From Megaustenia siamemsis (lineage: Eukaryota > Mollusca > Gastropoda > Stylommatophora > Ariophantidae), in NCBI GenBank assembly GCA_032433765.1, contig JAVIAB010000024.1:12093821-12157820 (forward strand): a stretch of 64,000 nt of DNA. The letters run 5' to 3'. Shown here piece after piece: positions 54,401 through 64,000 of the stretch (its first letter is position 1; every line of letters starts with the position of its first letter). The notes beneath the pieces were generated by a model that worked only from the letters and a program-made list of their open reading frames with translations, did not search any database and was not told the DNA's origin. Both the position numbers and the translations under genes were made by a program.

Positions 54401-57400
54401 CTAGTGCTTCTAATATTCCATCGATCTATCTTTTGCTCTTCTGTTCGCCTCTGCTGCTGTTATGTTTCCTAGTGCTTCTAATATTCCATCGATCTATCTT
54501 TTGCTCTTCTGTTCGCCTCTGCTGCTGTTATGTTTCCTAGTGCTTCTAATATTCCATCGATCTATCTTTTGCTCTTCTGTTCGCCTATGCTGCTGTTATG
54601 TTTCCTAGTGCTTCTAATATTCCATCGATCTATCTTTTGCTCTTCTGTTCGCCTATGCTGCTGTTATGTTTCCTAGTTCTTCTAATATTCCATCGATCTA
54701 TCTTTTGCTCTTCTGTTCGTCTCTGCTGCTGTTATGTTTCCTAGTGCTTCTAATATTCCATCGATCTATCTTTTGCTCTTCTGTTCGCCTCTGCTGCTGT
54801 TATGTTTCCTAGTGCTTCTAATATTCCATCGATCTATCTTTTGCTCTTCTGTTCGCCTCTGCTGCTGTTATGTTTCCTAGTGCTTCTAATATTCCATCGA
54901 TCTATCTTTTGCTCTTCTGTTCGTCTCTGCTGCTGTTATGTTTCCTAGTGCTTCTAATATTCCATCGATCTATCTTTTGCTCTTCTATTCGCCTCTGCTG
55001 CTGTTATGTTTCCTAGTGCTTATAATATTCCATCGATCTATCTTTTGCTCTTCTGTTCGCCTCTGCTGCTGTTATGTTTCCTAGTGCTTCTATATTCCAT
55101 CGATCTATCTTTTGCTCTTCTATTCGCCTATGCTGCTGTTATGTTTCCTAGTGCTTCTAATATTCCATCGATCTATCTTTTGCTCTTCTGTTCGTCTCTG
55201 CTGCTGTTATGTTTCCTAGTGCTTCTAATATTCCATCGATCTATCTTTTGCTCTTCTGTTCGCCTCTGCTGCTGTTATGTTTCCTAGTGCTTATAATATT
55301 CCATCGATCTATCTTTTGCTCTTCTGTTCGCCTCTGCTGCTGTTATGTTTCCTAGTGCTTCTAATATTCCATCGATCTATCTTTTGCTCTTCTGTTCGCC
55401 TATGCTGCTGTTATGTTTCCTAGTGCTTCTAATATTCCATCGATCTATCTTTTGCTCTTCTGTTCGCCTCTGCTGCTGTTATGTTTCCTAGTGCTTCTAA
55501 TATTCCATCGATCTATCTTTTGCTCTTCTGTTCGCCTCTGCTGCTGTTATGTTTCCTAGTGCTTCTAATATTCCATCGATCTATCTTTTGCTCTTCTGTT
55601 CGCCTATGCTGCTGTTATGTTTCCTAGTGCTTCTAATATTCCATCGATCTATCTTTTGCTCTTCTGTTCGCCTATGCTGCTGTTATGTTTCCTAGTGCTT
55701 CTAATATTCAATCGATCTATCTTTTGCTCTTCTGTTCGCCTCTGCTGCTGTTATGTTTCCTAGTGCTTCTAATATTCCATCGATCTATCTTTTGCTCTTC
55801 TGTTCGCCTATGCTGCTGTTATGTTTCCTATTGCTTCTAATATTCCATCGATCTATCTTTTGCTCTTCTGTTCGCCTATGCTGCTGTTATGTTTCCTAGT
55901 GCTTCTAATATTCCATCGATCTATCTTTTGCTCTTCTGTTCGTCTCTGCTGCTGTTATGTTTCCTAGTGCTTCTAATATTCCATCGATCTATCTTTTGCT
56001 CTTCTGTTCGCCTATGCTGCTGTTATGTTTCCTAGTGCTTCTAATATTCCATCGATCTATCTTTTGCTCTTCTGTTCGTCTCTGCTGCTGTTATGTTTCT
56101 AGTGCTTCTAATATTCCATCGATCTATCTTTTGCTCTTCTGTTCGCCTATGCTGCTGTTATGTTTCCTAGTACTTCTAATATTCCATCGATCTATCTTTT
56201 GCTCTTCTGTTCGCCTATGCTGCTGTTATGTTTCGTAGTGCTTCTAATATTCCATCGACCAATCTTTTGCTCTTCTGTTCGCCTATGCTGCTGTTATGTT
56301 TCCTAGTGCTTCTAATATTCCATCGACCAATCTTTTGCTCTTCTGTTCGCCTATGCTGCTGTTATGTTTCCTAGTGCTTCTAATATTCCATCGATCTATC
56401 TTTTGCTCTTCTGTTCGCCTATGCTGCTGTTATGTTTCCTAGTGCTTCTAATATTCAATCGACCAATCTTTTGCTCTTCTGTTCGCCTATGCTGCTGTTA
56501 TGTTTCCTAGTGCTTTTAATATTCCATCGATCTATCTTTTGCTCTTCTGTTCGCCTCTGCTGCTGTTATGTTTCCTAGTGCTTCTAATATTCCATCGATC
56601 TATCTTTTGCTCTTCTGTTCGCCTATGCTGCTGTTATGTTTCCTAGTGCTTCTAATATTCCATCGATCTATCTTTTGCTCTTCTGTTCGCCTATGCTGCT
56701 GTTATGTTTCCTAGTGCTTCTAATATTCCATCGATCTATCTTTTGCTCTTCTGTTCGCCTATGCTGCTGTTATGTTTCCTAGTGCTTCTAATATTCCATC
56801 GATCTATCTTTTGCTCTTCTGTTCGCCTATGCTGCTGTTATGTTTCCTAGTGCTTCTAATATTCCATCGATCTATCTTTTGCTCTTCTGTTCGCCTATGC
56901 TGCTGTTATGTTTCCTAGTACTTCTAATATTCCATCGATCTATCTTTTGCTCTTCTGTTCGCCTCTGCTGCTGTTATGTTTCCTAGTGCTTCTAATATTC
57001 CATCGATCTATCTTTTGCTCTTCTGTTCGCCTCTGCTGCTGTTATGTTTCCTAGTGCTTCTAATATTCCATCGATCTATCTTTTGCTCTTCTGTTCGCCT
57101 CTGCTGCTGTTATGTTTCCTAGTGCTTCTAATATTCCATCGATCTATCTTTTGCTCTTCTGTTCGCCTCTGCTGCTGTTATGTTTCCTAGTGCTTCTAAT
57201 ATTCCATCGATCTATCTTTTGCTCTTCTGTTCGCCTCTGCTGCTGTTATGTTTCCTAGTGCTTCTAATATTCCATCGATCTATCTTTTGCTCTTCTGTTC
57301 GCCTATGCTGCTGTTATGTTTCCTAGTGCTTCTAATATTCCATCGATCTATCTTTTGCTCTTCTGTTCGCCTATGCTGCTGTTATGTTTCCTAGTGCTTC

Positions 57401-58895
57401 TAATATTCCATCGATCTATCTTTTGCTCTTCTGTTCGCCTATGCTGCTGTTATGTTTCCTAGTTCTTCTAATATTCCATCGATCTATCTTTTGCTCTTCT
57501 GTTCGTCTCTGCTGCTGTTATGTTTCCTAGTGCTTCTAATATTCCATCGATCTATCTTTTGCTCTTCTGTTCGCCTATGCTGCTGTTATGTTTCCTAGTG
57601 CTTCTAATATTCCATCGATCTATCTTTTGCTCTTCTGTTCGCCTCTGCTGCTGTTATGTTTCCTAGTGCTTCTAATATTCCATCGATCTATCTTTTGCTC
57701 TTCTGTTCGTCTCTGCTGCTGTTATGTTTCCTAGTGCTTCTAATATTCCATCGATCTATCTTTTGCTCTTCTGTTCGCCTCTGCTGCTGTTATGTTTCCT
57801 AGTGCTTATAATATTCCATCGATCTATCTTTTGCTCTTCTGTTCGCCTCTGCTGCTGTTATGTTTCCTAGTGCTTCTAATATTCCATCGATCTATCTTTT
57901 GCTCTTCTGTTCGCCTCTGCTGCTGTTATGTTTCCTAGTGCTTCTAATATTCCATCGATCTATCTTTTGCTCTTCTGTTCGCCTATGCTGCTGTTATGTT
58001 TCCTAGTGCTTCTAATATTCCATCGATCTATGTTTCCTAGTGCTTCTAATATTCCATCGACCAATCTTTTGCTCTTCTGTTCGCCTATGCTGCTGTTATG
58101 TTTCCTAGTGCTTCTAATATTCCATCGACCAATCTTTTTGTTCTTCTGTTCGCCTATGCTGCTGTTATGTTTCCTAGTGCTTCTAATATTCCATCGATCT
58201 ATCTTTTGCTCTTCTGTTCGCCTATGCTGCTGTTATGTTTCCTAGTGCTTCTAATATTCCATCGACCAATCTTTTGCTCTTCTGTTCGCCTATGCTGCTG
58301 TTATGTTTCCTATGCTTCTAATATTCCATCGATCTATCTTTTTCGTGGTGGACCCTTGGGTCTGGTGTTCTCACAACGTTTGTCTAAGACTCGTTGTGTT
58401 GTGTTTTGATCTTTCTGCCGTGTCACGTTGCTAAACCTTTTTATCTGTTGTTTCCTTATACATTCTATAGCGGGGGCTATTCCTAGCTTTTTTATCAGTT
58501 CTTCATTTCTGATCTTATCTCTCAGACTGTTTCCTGTCATTCGTCTAACACATTTCATCTCTGTAGAGGTTATTTTTTTCTTATTGTTCTTGCATCTAGG
58601 GTCCAGATATGACATTGGTAGCACAACGTTGGGATGAAGATTGTATTGTATACTGCTCGTTTTGCCTCCAGAGTTATTTCCTTGTTGGACAATAGTGCTG
58701 ATAACTGTCCAATGATTTGACAAGCTTTGTTGCATCTTGATTCTATCTCTGCTGTTTGAGAATTATCGTTTGTCATTAGACTTCCTAGGTATTTGAATTC
58801 CTCTACTTATCTTAGTTGCCTGCCTTCTATAGATAAGTTGATATTCTTTGTTTTTTTTGGCGACATTCATGACTTCTGTTTTATTGACTTACGAT
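51440..58895 (-). mobile_element. LINE-D copy 2, expanded by a 6.8-kb internal array
   Basis: Left of the array is the LINE-D end in antisense ('ccttcctcatctgcctttcg'; compare 31205 and 4490). Right of it is the upstream coding region: 'CRNKACQIIGQLSALLSNKEITLEAKRAVYNTIFIPTLCYQC' and 'STEMKCVRRMTGNSLRDKIRNEELIKKLGIAPAIECIRKQQIKRF' (58334-58776). The array replaces one copy of a 68-bp coding segment. The sequence fades out near 58895. Confidence 0.92.
51505..58330. repeat. 68-bp satellite made from LINE-D C-terminal codons, about 100 copies
   Basis: Plus-strand unit 'tcttttgctcttctgttcgc' 'ctctgctgctgttatgtttc' 'ctagtgcttctaatattcca' 'tcgatcta'. The complement is LINE-D about 4403-4470, the codons for 'DGILEALGNIIAAEAKRRAKD'. 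The main variants are ctctgctg/ctatgctg, cgtctctg, tgcttataat and cgaccaatc. 68 is not a multiple of 3, so reading shifts each unit. Divergence between units is very low. Confidence 0.97.
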
Positions 58896-59185
58896 TATAT
58901 ATATTTCATAGTAGAAGGAGTTGTTAAATACAGTTTATGCGCAATGATTATATTATTCGTTATGTTATTTGTGTTAGGCAAAAGAGTTGTGATACTTTCT
59001 TAACGAACTCTAAGAAGTACCCGGGCTGACGGACACTCCACGTTTAGGTCAATAAAAGGAAGTTGCAAGCAGTAGTCACATTATTCGACTGAAGAGCACA
59101 GCAATGTGCTGGGAACAAGACAGGTAAGTCAGACTATATTCAAACAGAAGTGTTTCCTATAGTAAAATGTAGTTTTTGTGCCGGG
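58896..59185. other. Unassigned stretch
   Basis: No coding signal recognised. Confidence 0.4.
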
Positions 59186-59345
59186 CATAGAGTGTTAGCC
59201 TTAGAGTTAGGGCAGCAGGAGGTCGACGTCTGGGAGTCATGACCCAGGCGGGTCAACCTCCCATAGAGTGTTAGCCTTAGAGTTAGGGCAGCAGGAGGTC
59301 GACGTCTGGGAGTCATGACCCAGGCGGGCCAACCTCCCATAGAGT
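59186..59345. repeat. 77-bp direct duplication
   Basis: Two adjacent near-identical copies of a segment with 'catagagtgttagccttaga' and 'gtcatgacccaggcgggtca'; a third copy begins at about 59338 and soon diverges. A following 'gggccgaaac' resembles the Penelope-like 3' end, but only over 10 bases. Confidence 0.9.
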
Positions 59346-59442
59346 GTCAGGAAGCTAAAGGGCCGAAACACTTGCTCGACGGGGGGTCGTTTCTGATGAT
59401 CAGTTTGTCTCCTGCTGCGAAGCTCTGTACAAAGTGTTTCCT

Positions 59443-59449
<7 letters not shown>

Positions 59450-59495
<46 letters not shown>
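59450..59495. repeat. (TA)n microsatellite
   Basis: Pure TA run. A second one lies at 60096-60137, with about 600 bp of unassigned AT-rich sequence between them. Confidence 0.95.
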
Positions 59496-59497
<2 letters not shown>

Positions 59498-60094
59498 CAT
59501 TCATAGAAGGTCATGACCGGTATTTATGTTCAATGAGAGACTACACATGAAAGGAAGACATTTTGTACGCAAAAACAATATCGCGCGTATGTACATTATC
59601 TTGTATATACGATCTTTCTGTGTGATCTCTCTATATCGAGGTGTGACCATCTCCATCTTTCTCCAAATGTACTCTCTTGTAATCTCCACCAACGTTTTCT
59701 CTTTATATTATAATCTCTTCTCCAACCAATTATTGTATGTAACCTCTTGTTGTGACCTCCACCATGTTCTGTAACCTCTTTATGTTGATCTCTTTATATT
59801 GATCTCAACTCCACCAATGTCCATTCCAATGTTCATTCTATTATGAGTTCTATTCCAATTCAGTTCTCTTCTATTCGATCGTTCCCGTCAAAATGTGAAC
59901 TCAATGTATATTCTATCAACTGCAACAATTGTATCAATCTCCAACTCCGCGACAACCATGCCATCTTCTGGATTATCAACTCTATTATCAACTGTAAGCT
60001 TCCGCCAATAGTCACATTCCTTCTTCAGGACAGCATTCAGCCTTCACCATTTCATATGATTATGATATGTATCTCGTACGATTCTTCTCTATCG

Positions 60095-60095
<1 letters not shown>

Positions 60096-60137
<42 letters not shown>
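60096..60137. repeat. (TA)n microsatellite
   Basis: Pure TA run. The 60138-60880 stretch to its right is pyrimidine-rich and shows no element or gene that I can support. Confidence 0.95.
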
Positions 60138-60138
<1 letters not shown>

Positions 60139-60887
60139 ATGCAGCGCTCAACTTCCAACTGAACAAATATCACAAAATGAACTCTTCTTTACATTTTTAC
60201 TTGGAGCCTTTCTTTTAATCTTCAATTCATTACACAATTTCAATAACAACGTGGTATACTATCACTTCCATAATTTCATATCTCATGCATTCTTCTATTC
60301 CTATTTCTATCTGTAGCTTGACGAATATCTATTCCTAACTAACTAAATATATTTGGCCATTTCCCTAGAATTGGTACGTTCCCATCGAACGCACCGCCCT
60401 AAACTATCTATCTATTTTCCTAAGCTACCTATTGGCCTATTACGTCGTGGAATTGAGTCCTCTCTATTCTATCTATCTCTAATGGTTGACCGTTATCTCT
60501 CCGATGTTGCTCACTATTCCGATAGGTCTTGTCAGTCCGATGTTCTAGCTCCAAGTGACTAGCTTCTCTAGTCACTTGCCAACCGTAACTCCCCAACGCG
60601 TCATCCCCTATTCTTTACGTCACTTTCTCTTCTGCATGAGAAAGTGCTCATTCTATAATTCCCCATATTTCATCTCTTGGTGTGTATCTTCCTTTTCACC
60701 CTTCCCCGCGCAAGTGTTTGGTTTCTATATTTCCCTACTCTCCTTTCCCCATTATTATCTATTCTTAATCTCTATTCTTCGCTATTATCTACTCCTATTC
60801 TCCATTCTCTGCTACACAATACATCCAGATGTGTTTCTGAAGTGTGACTAGAGAACTCTGGAAATATATTTCTCAACGTTATCAAGA

Positions 60888-61118
60888 CTGAGTGTTTCAG
60901 TCATCTCATGAAGTGTTTGAGTCATCGCATGAAGTGTTTGAATCATCGCATGAAGTGTTTGAATCATCGCATGAAGTGTTTGAATCATCGCATGAAGTGT
61001 TTGAGTCATCGCATGAAGTGTTTGAGACATCGCATGACGTGTTTGAGACATCGCATGAAGTGTTTGAATCATCGCATGAAGTGTTTGAGACATCGCATGA
61101 ATTGTTTGGGCCAAGTGT
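60888..61118. repeat. 21-bp tandem array, about 11 copies
   Basis: Unit 'tcatcgcatgaagtgtttga' plus one base. In-frame repeats 'HEVFESS' (+) and 'LHAMIQT' (-) keep both strands open. The flanks are unassigned. Confidence 0.95.
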
Positions 61119-61617
61119 TGCTCTAGATATTTAGATATGCAACTTGTTCTGCTGTTTTCATTATTCACGCTGTGCCACTATCGCCACTGGTTCTATAATG
61201 TAAGAAGTAACCAAATGAAACAAATATAAATATTGTCATTATTTATATATTAGTTATATAATCCTTGTTCGTGTCATTTGTATATTATATTACTTACAGA
61301 TGCGCCTAGACGATCTTTCCTATAATCCTGAAACGACATGAGTATTTTTATGGAATATATCACGTCTATTTATCTTGATGCAAATTAGTATATTAACAAA
61401 ACAGTATAAATCATAGTCCAAGACTGTAAACATATATCTGCTTATTTAACGCTATATTTGCAGTTATTTGCCTTTGACTGAAAGTATTTACAAACTATTT
61501 ACAGTTCTAATGGCTGAGAAACAAAGCAGAGATGCACTTAACGTATCATTAACTCTTTTAGTACGGGCGGTTTTTATCAATTTAGCGGTAGTGATTTCAG
61601 TTACGCAATTTTTCATG

Positions 61618-61666
<49 letters not shown>

Positions 61667-62477
61667 GATCAAGAATCAATCAGAGTAGGATTCCAGACTC
61701 TCTCATGAAGTCATGTCTGTTTAAGTGATTCGATTGCCACATATAGTTTCACTTCCAGGGAGGTGGGTGTGGACCACCTTGCTCTTCTCAAGACTGTGTA
61801 CTGGGGCAATCCTGTAGAACATGTTTGTAGTCATATTGTCCAATGTACAGTGGCATAGGCTGGTTGTACCTATTTTGAATTTGGTGAACATGTGAGTGAT
61901 GTTTTGTTTTTAAATATTAATGTACATGTTTAAATGTATCTACCACTTAATATATTATATATATATTTTCTAAATAATTAAACAAGGAATTATATTTCAC
62001 CAATACCAAGAAGATACAAGACATAAAGAAAGAATATGGTTTGATAACAGTTTACACTAATCAAATCAAAAGCGACGCACTGTGCGGCTAGACGTACAAG
62101 ACCGAAATCGGCATGGTCCATGGTGCGTTGAAACGTACGGTAAGAGTTAATATCAAAAGGAAATCAGCTTCCATTACACGTCTATATGGGATCGTGTGAT
62201 TAATCAGGTTTACATTTATTGTATACGACAAACGCTTATCGAATAAGTTACAACAGTGTCGAGACAAAAACATATCATTCATGTATTTATCTAAACAGTT
62301 TATAGAGAATAATTGCAACATTATAAAAGCAATATAATTGGTGGAGTCCACGATTAATTGAACCATTTGAGAATAATATTTATCGTTAGCTCTCCGATTG
62401 CTAGTTCTGATAGTATACGTGATAATATTGTATCCTCTCAGAATGTTTTTGTGGACATGATGGTCATTTGACCAATG
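61119..62477. other. Mostly unassigned, with a (CT)n-linked repeat
   Basis: The (CT)n run at 61621-61664 is followed by 'caatcagagtagga' and 'ccagactctc', matching the tail side of the 629-bp insertion at 28293. This is probably another truncated copy, antisense, ending near 61725. The remainder is AT-rich with no supported gene. Confidence 0.55.
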
Positions 62478-62868
62478 TCATCATCATCATCATCATCATC
62501 GTCATCATCATCAAATGCCGTCTCCGCATCGAAGGTTGGCTACCATGGAGCGCCATTCTTCTCTGTCTCTTGCTTTGATGGTGCAGATTGTCATAGGTTG
62601 ACATGTCCATCTTTTGATGTTACTCACCCGTGTTAGTCATGGTCTTCCTCTGCTTCTTTTACCTTGTATTTTCCCTTCCAATATTACTTTTATTAGGCTG
62701 CTGTGCCTGTTAAAATGCCCCCAAATATTGCATTCGTCTTGTTCTAATTGTGTTTAATAGTTTTCTTTTCATTTTTAGTTGTTTTAAAACTTCATCGTTT
62801 GTTTTCTTTTCTTTCCATCCAATTCTACCAATTCTTCTATAAATCCACATTTCAGAGGCTTGACCAAT
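62478..62868 (-). mobile_element. LINE-A copy 6, 3' end
   Basis: (CAT)n at 62478-62512, then the antisense LINE-A 3' UTR and C-terminal codons up to 'EMWIYRRIGRIGWKEKK' near 62855. 5'-truncated. Confidence 0.9.
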
Positions 62869-63340
62869 GTCAAGAAACGAAAAACGTCATTGATCGATCA
62901 TCTAGTATAATGAGGGCATTTCTGCAGAACTCTGAAAGGGGGACGAATAAGAATCTGTTGTAAAATGAACGAAGTAATATTTAATAACGTCTGTGATTTT
63001 ACTTGATCCGTTGTTAGCTGTTTTTACTGTAATTATCTAATATAACATACGCTTTCTTGTGATGAAATGTGTCTCTTGATGATGATGAGTTACTCGTCAG
63101 TCTGGAGGTTTCCGGGAAGATGGCGGCCATGAGTGAGAACCATTAGGGACCACAATTGCTGAATGCGTTTTTGGGTGTTGTTACATTTTTAATTTGTTTT
63201 TGTTTTATTTATTTCAATGAATTGGACTCCTCTGCTGTTTTGCTTATTTACGTTGTGCCACTTCTGCGACTATCTGATGTAAAATTTAAGATGTAATAGA
63301 ATAGCAGTAATATAATTACTATAAATTTTACTATAATTAT
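62869..63340. other. Unassigned stretch
   Basis: No coding signal or element ends recognised. Confidence 0.4.
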
Positions 63341-63350
63341 ATAAATATAT

Positions 63351-63603
63351 ATTTTTTTTTAAAAGTACCCCCGTCACGCCAAGTGGCGTATAGGGAATAT
63401 GGTGTTAGTGACCAGACTTTCCGCACATGATTTTTGGGCTAATCTGGTCGGTATTACACCCGTGCCGCTTTACTTTCCCAGAAAAAAAAAATCCGGTACC
63501 TATTAAAGGCTGGGTGAACCCGCAGCCGTCGATTGGGATCGAACCCTACCTCTTGTACTTTGTAGTCCAGTTCAAAACCACTGGGCTATTGCGGCTCCTT
63601 CAC
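63351..63603 (-). mobile_element. SINE1 with 10-bp target duplication, antisense
   Basis: Flanked by ATAAATATAT at 63341-63350 and 63604-63613. The full body is present: 'cgtcacgccaagtggcgtat' near the left end and box B complement 'gggatcgaaccc' at 63535-63546. Box A is degraded ('ccactgggctattgcgg'). Confidence 0.93.
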
Positions 63604-63747
63604 ATAAATATATGCGTAATATATGTCATGTTCGTAACATTGATAGATTGTATTACTTACATATACTGGTAAATAGTTGTCATAACCGGTATAACCCTGA
63701 AAGATAAGACTGTTTTTATGGAATATATCACGTTTATTTTCCACGAT

Positions 63748-64000
63748 TATCATCTTCATCATGTGCCATACCGGTTTGCGTAGTCGATCATGTCCTTAAG
63801 CAATCTTCTATCTACAGTGCATTGTATCAGTTCTGTTGTTGACTTTTTTCCATGACATGATACGAAGCTATCCAGTATTTTCTCTCTTTGTCGTCCGCGA
63901 TCTCTATTTCCTTTTATTTTGCCAGTAGTAACTAAGTATTCCAACTTTCCTCTTCTCATGATGTGCCCGAAAAAATGTTGATTGTTTCTTTCTGATTTTT
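63748..64000 (-). mobile_element. LINE-B copy 5, cut by the window end
   Basis: A CAT run at 63751-63762, then antisense 'MRRGKLEYLVTTGKIKGNRDRGRQREKILDSFVSCHGKKSTTELIQCTVDRRLLKDMI'. It continues beyond the window. Confidence 0.88.

Noticed and set aside
51294..58409. Leu/Cys-rich 'hydrophobic' frames in the 68-bp array (possible membrane proteins)
   Set aside because: Antisense reading of LINE-D codons repeated every 68 bp. The frame changes each unit.
60555..60851. 98-residue hydrophobic frame
   Set aside because: A pyrimidine-rich strand encodes Ser, Phe, Leu and Pro by composition. No other support.

Overview
This is nuclear DNA from an animal, most likely an invertebrate. The window holds several LINE families of animal type, an endonuclease-bearing Penelope-like element, a hAT transposon, tRNA-derived SINEs and very abundant tandem repeats. 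There are no dense operons and no recognisable multi-exon host gene. I cannot name the phylum with confidence. Every protein-coding signal I can identify belongs to a transposable element, and nearly all are broken. By my addition about 22 kb, a third of the window, is tandem array.

Names used here are local. LINE-A, -B and -C are related elements ending in (GAT)n. LINE-D is a separate RT family. LINE-E has the C-terminus 'WKVFVEDLCS'. LINE-F and LINE-G are minor fragments. LINE-H is an RTE-like 3.2 kb element. SINE1 and SINE2 are tRNA-derived; SINE3 is only a candidate.

Layout. 0-7 kb: LINE-A ends, a 51-bp array (1.2-2.2 kb), a long broken LINE-D, and LINE-B copies nested in each other. 7-15 kb: an 89-bp array, LINE-F and LINE-E fragments, a 38-bp array (9.0-10.7 kb), a perfect 31-bp hairpin, a solo Penelope 3' end and a 45-bp array (12.2-14.8 kb). 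15-20 kb: SINE2, a SINE1 tandem cluster split by LINE-E, LINE-C, an unknown repeat R1, and a hexamer array. 20.4-23.2 kb: a hAT element with 13-bp inverted repeats and an 8-bp target duplication, itself split by SINE1. 23.7-27.0 kb: a Penelope-like element inside LINE-A. 27-35.6 kb: LINE-C, an (AG)n-tailed insertion, SINE2, and a near-full-length LINE-H inside LINE-A. 36 kb: compound tetranucleotide microsatellite. 37.6-42.3 kb: a LINE-D copy containing two arrays and two insertions. 42.5-46.3 kb: a palindromic 31-bp array, a MITE-like element and LINE fragments. 46.4-50.3 kb: a 15-bp minisatellite. 51.4-58.9 kb: a LINE-D copy containing a ~6.8 kb array of a 68-bp unit. 59-64 kb: small repeats, LINE-A, SINE1 and LINE-B ends.

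The main result is that at least three of the large arrays (38, 47 and 68 bp) and probably a fourth (24 bp) are amplified pieces of LINE coding sequence. Each sits at its native place in a LINE copy with collinear LINE sequence on both sides. Single-copy versions, and one three-copy version, of the same segments occur elsewhere in the window. This looks like repeated birth of satellites inside dead LINEs by local tandem duplication. Eight insertions can be bounded exactly by target-site duplications, so the order of several events can be read directly.
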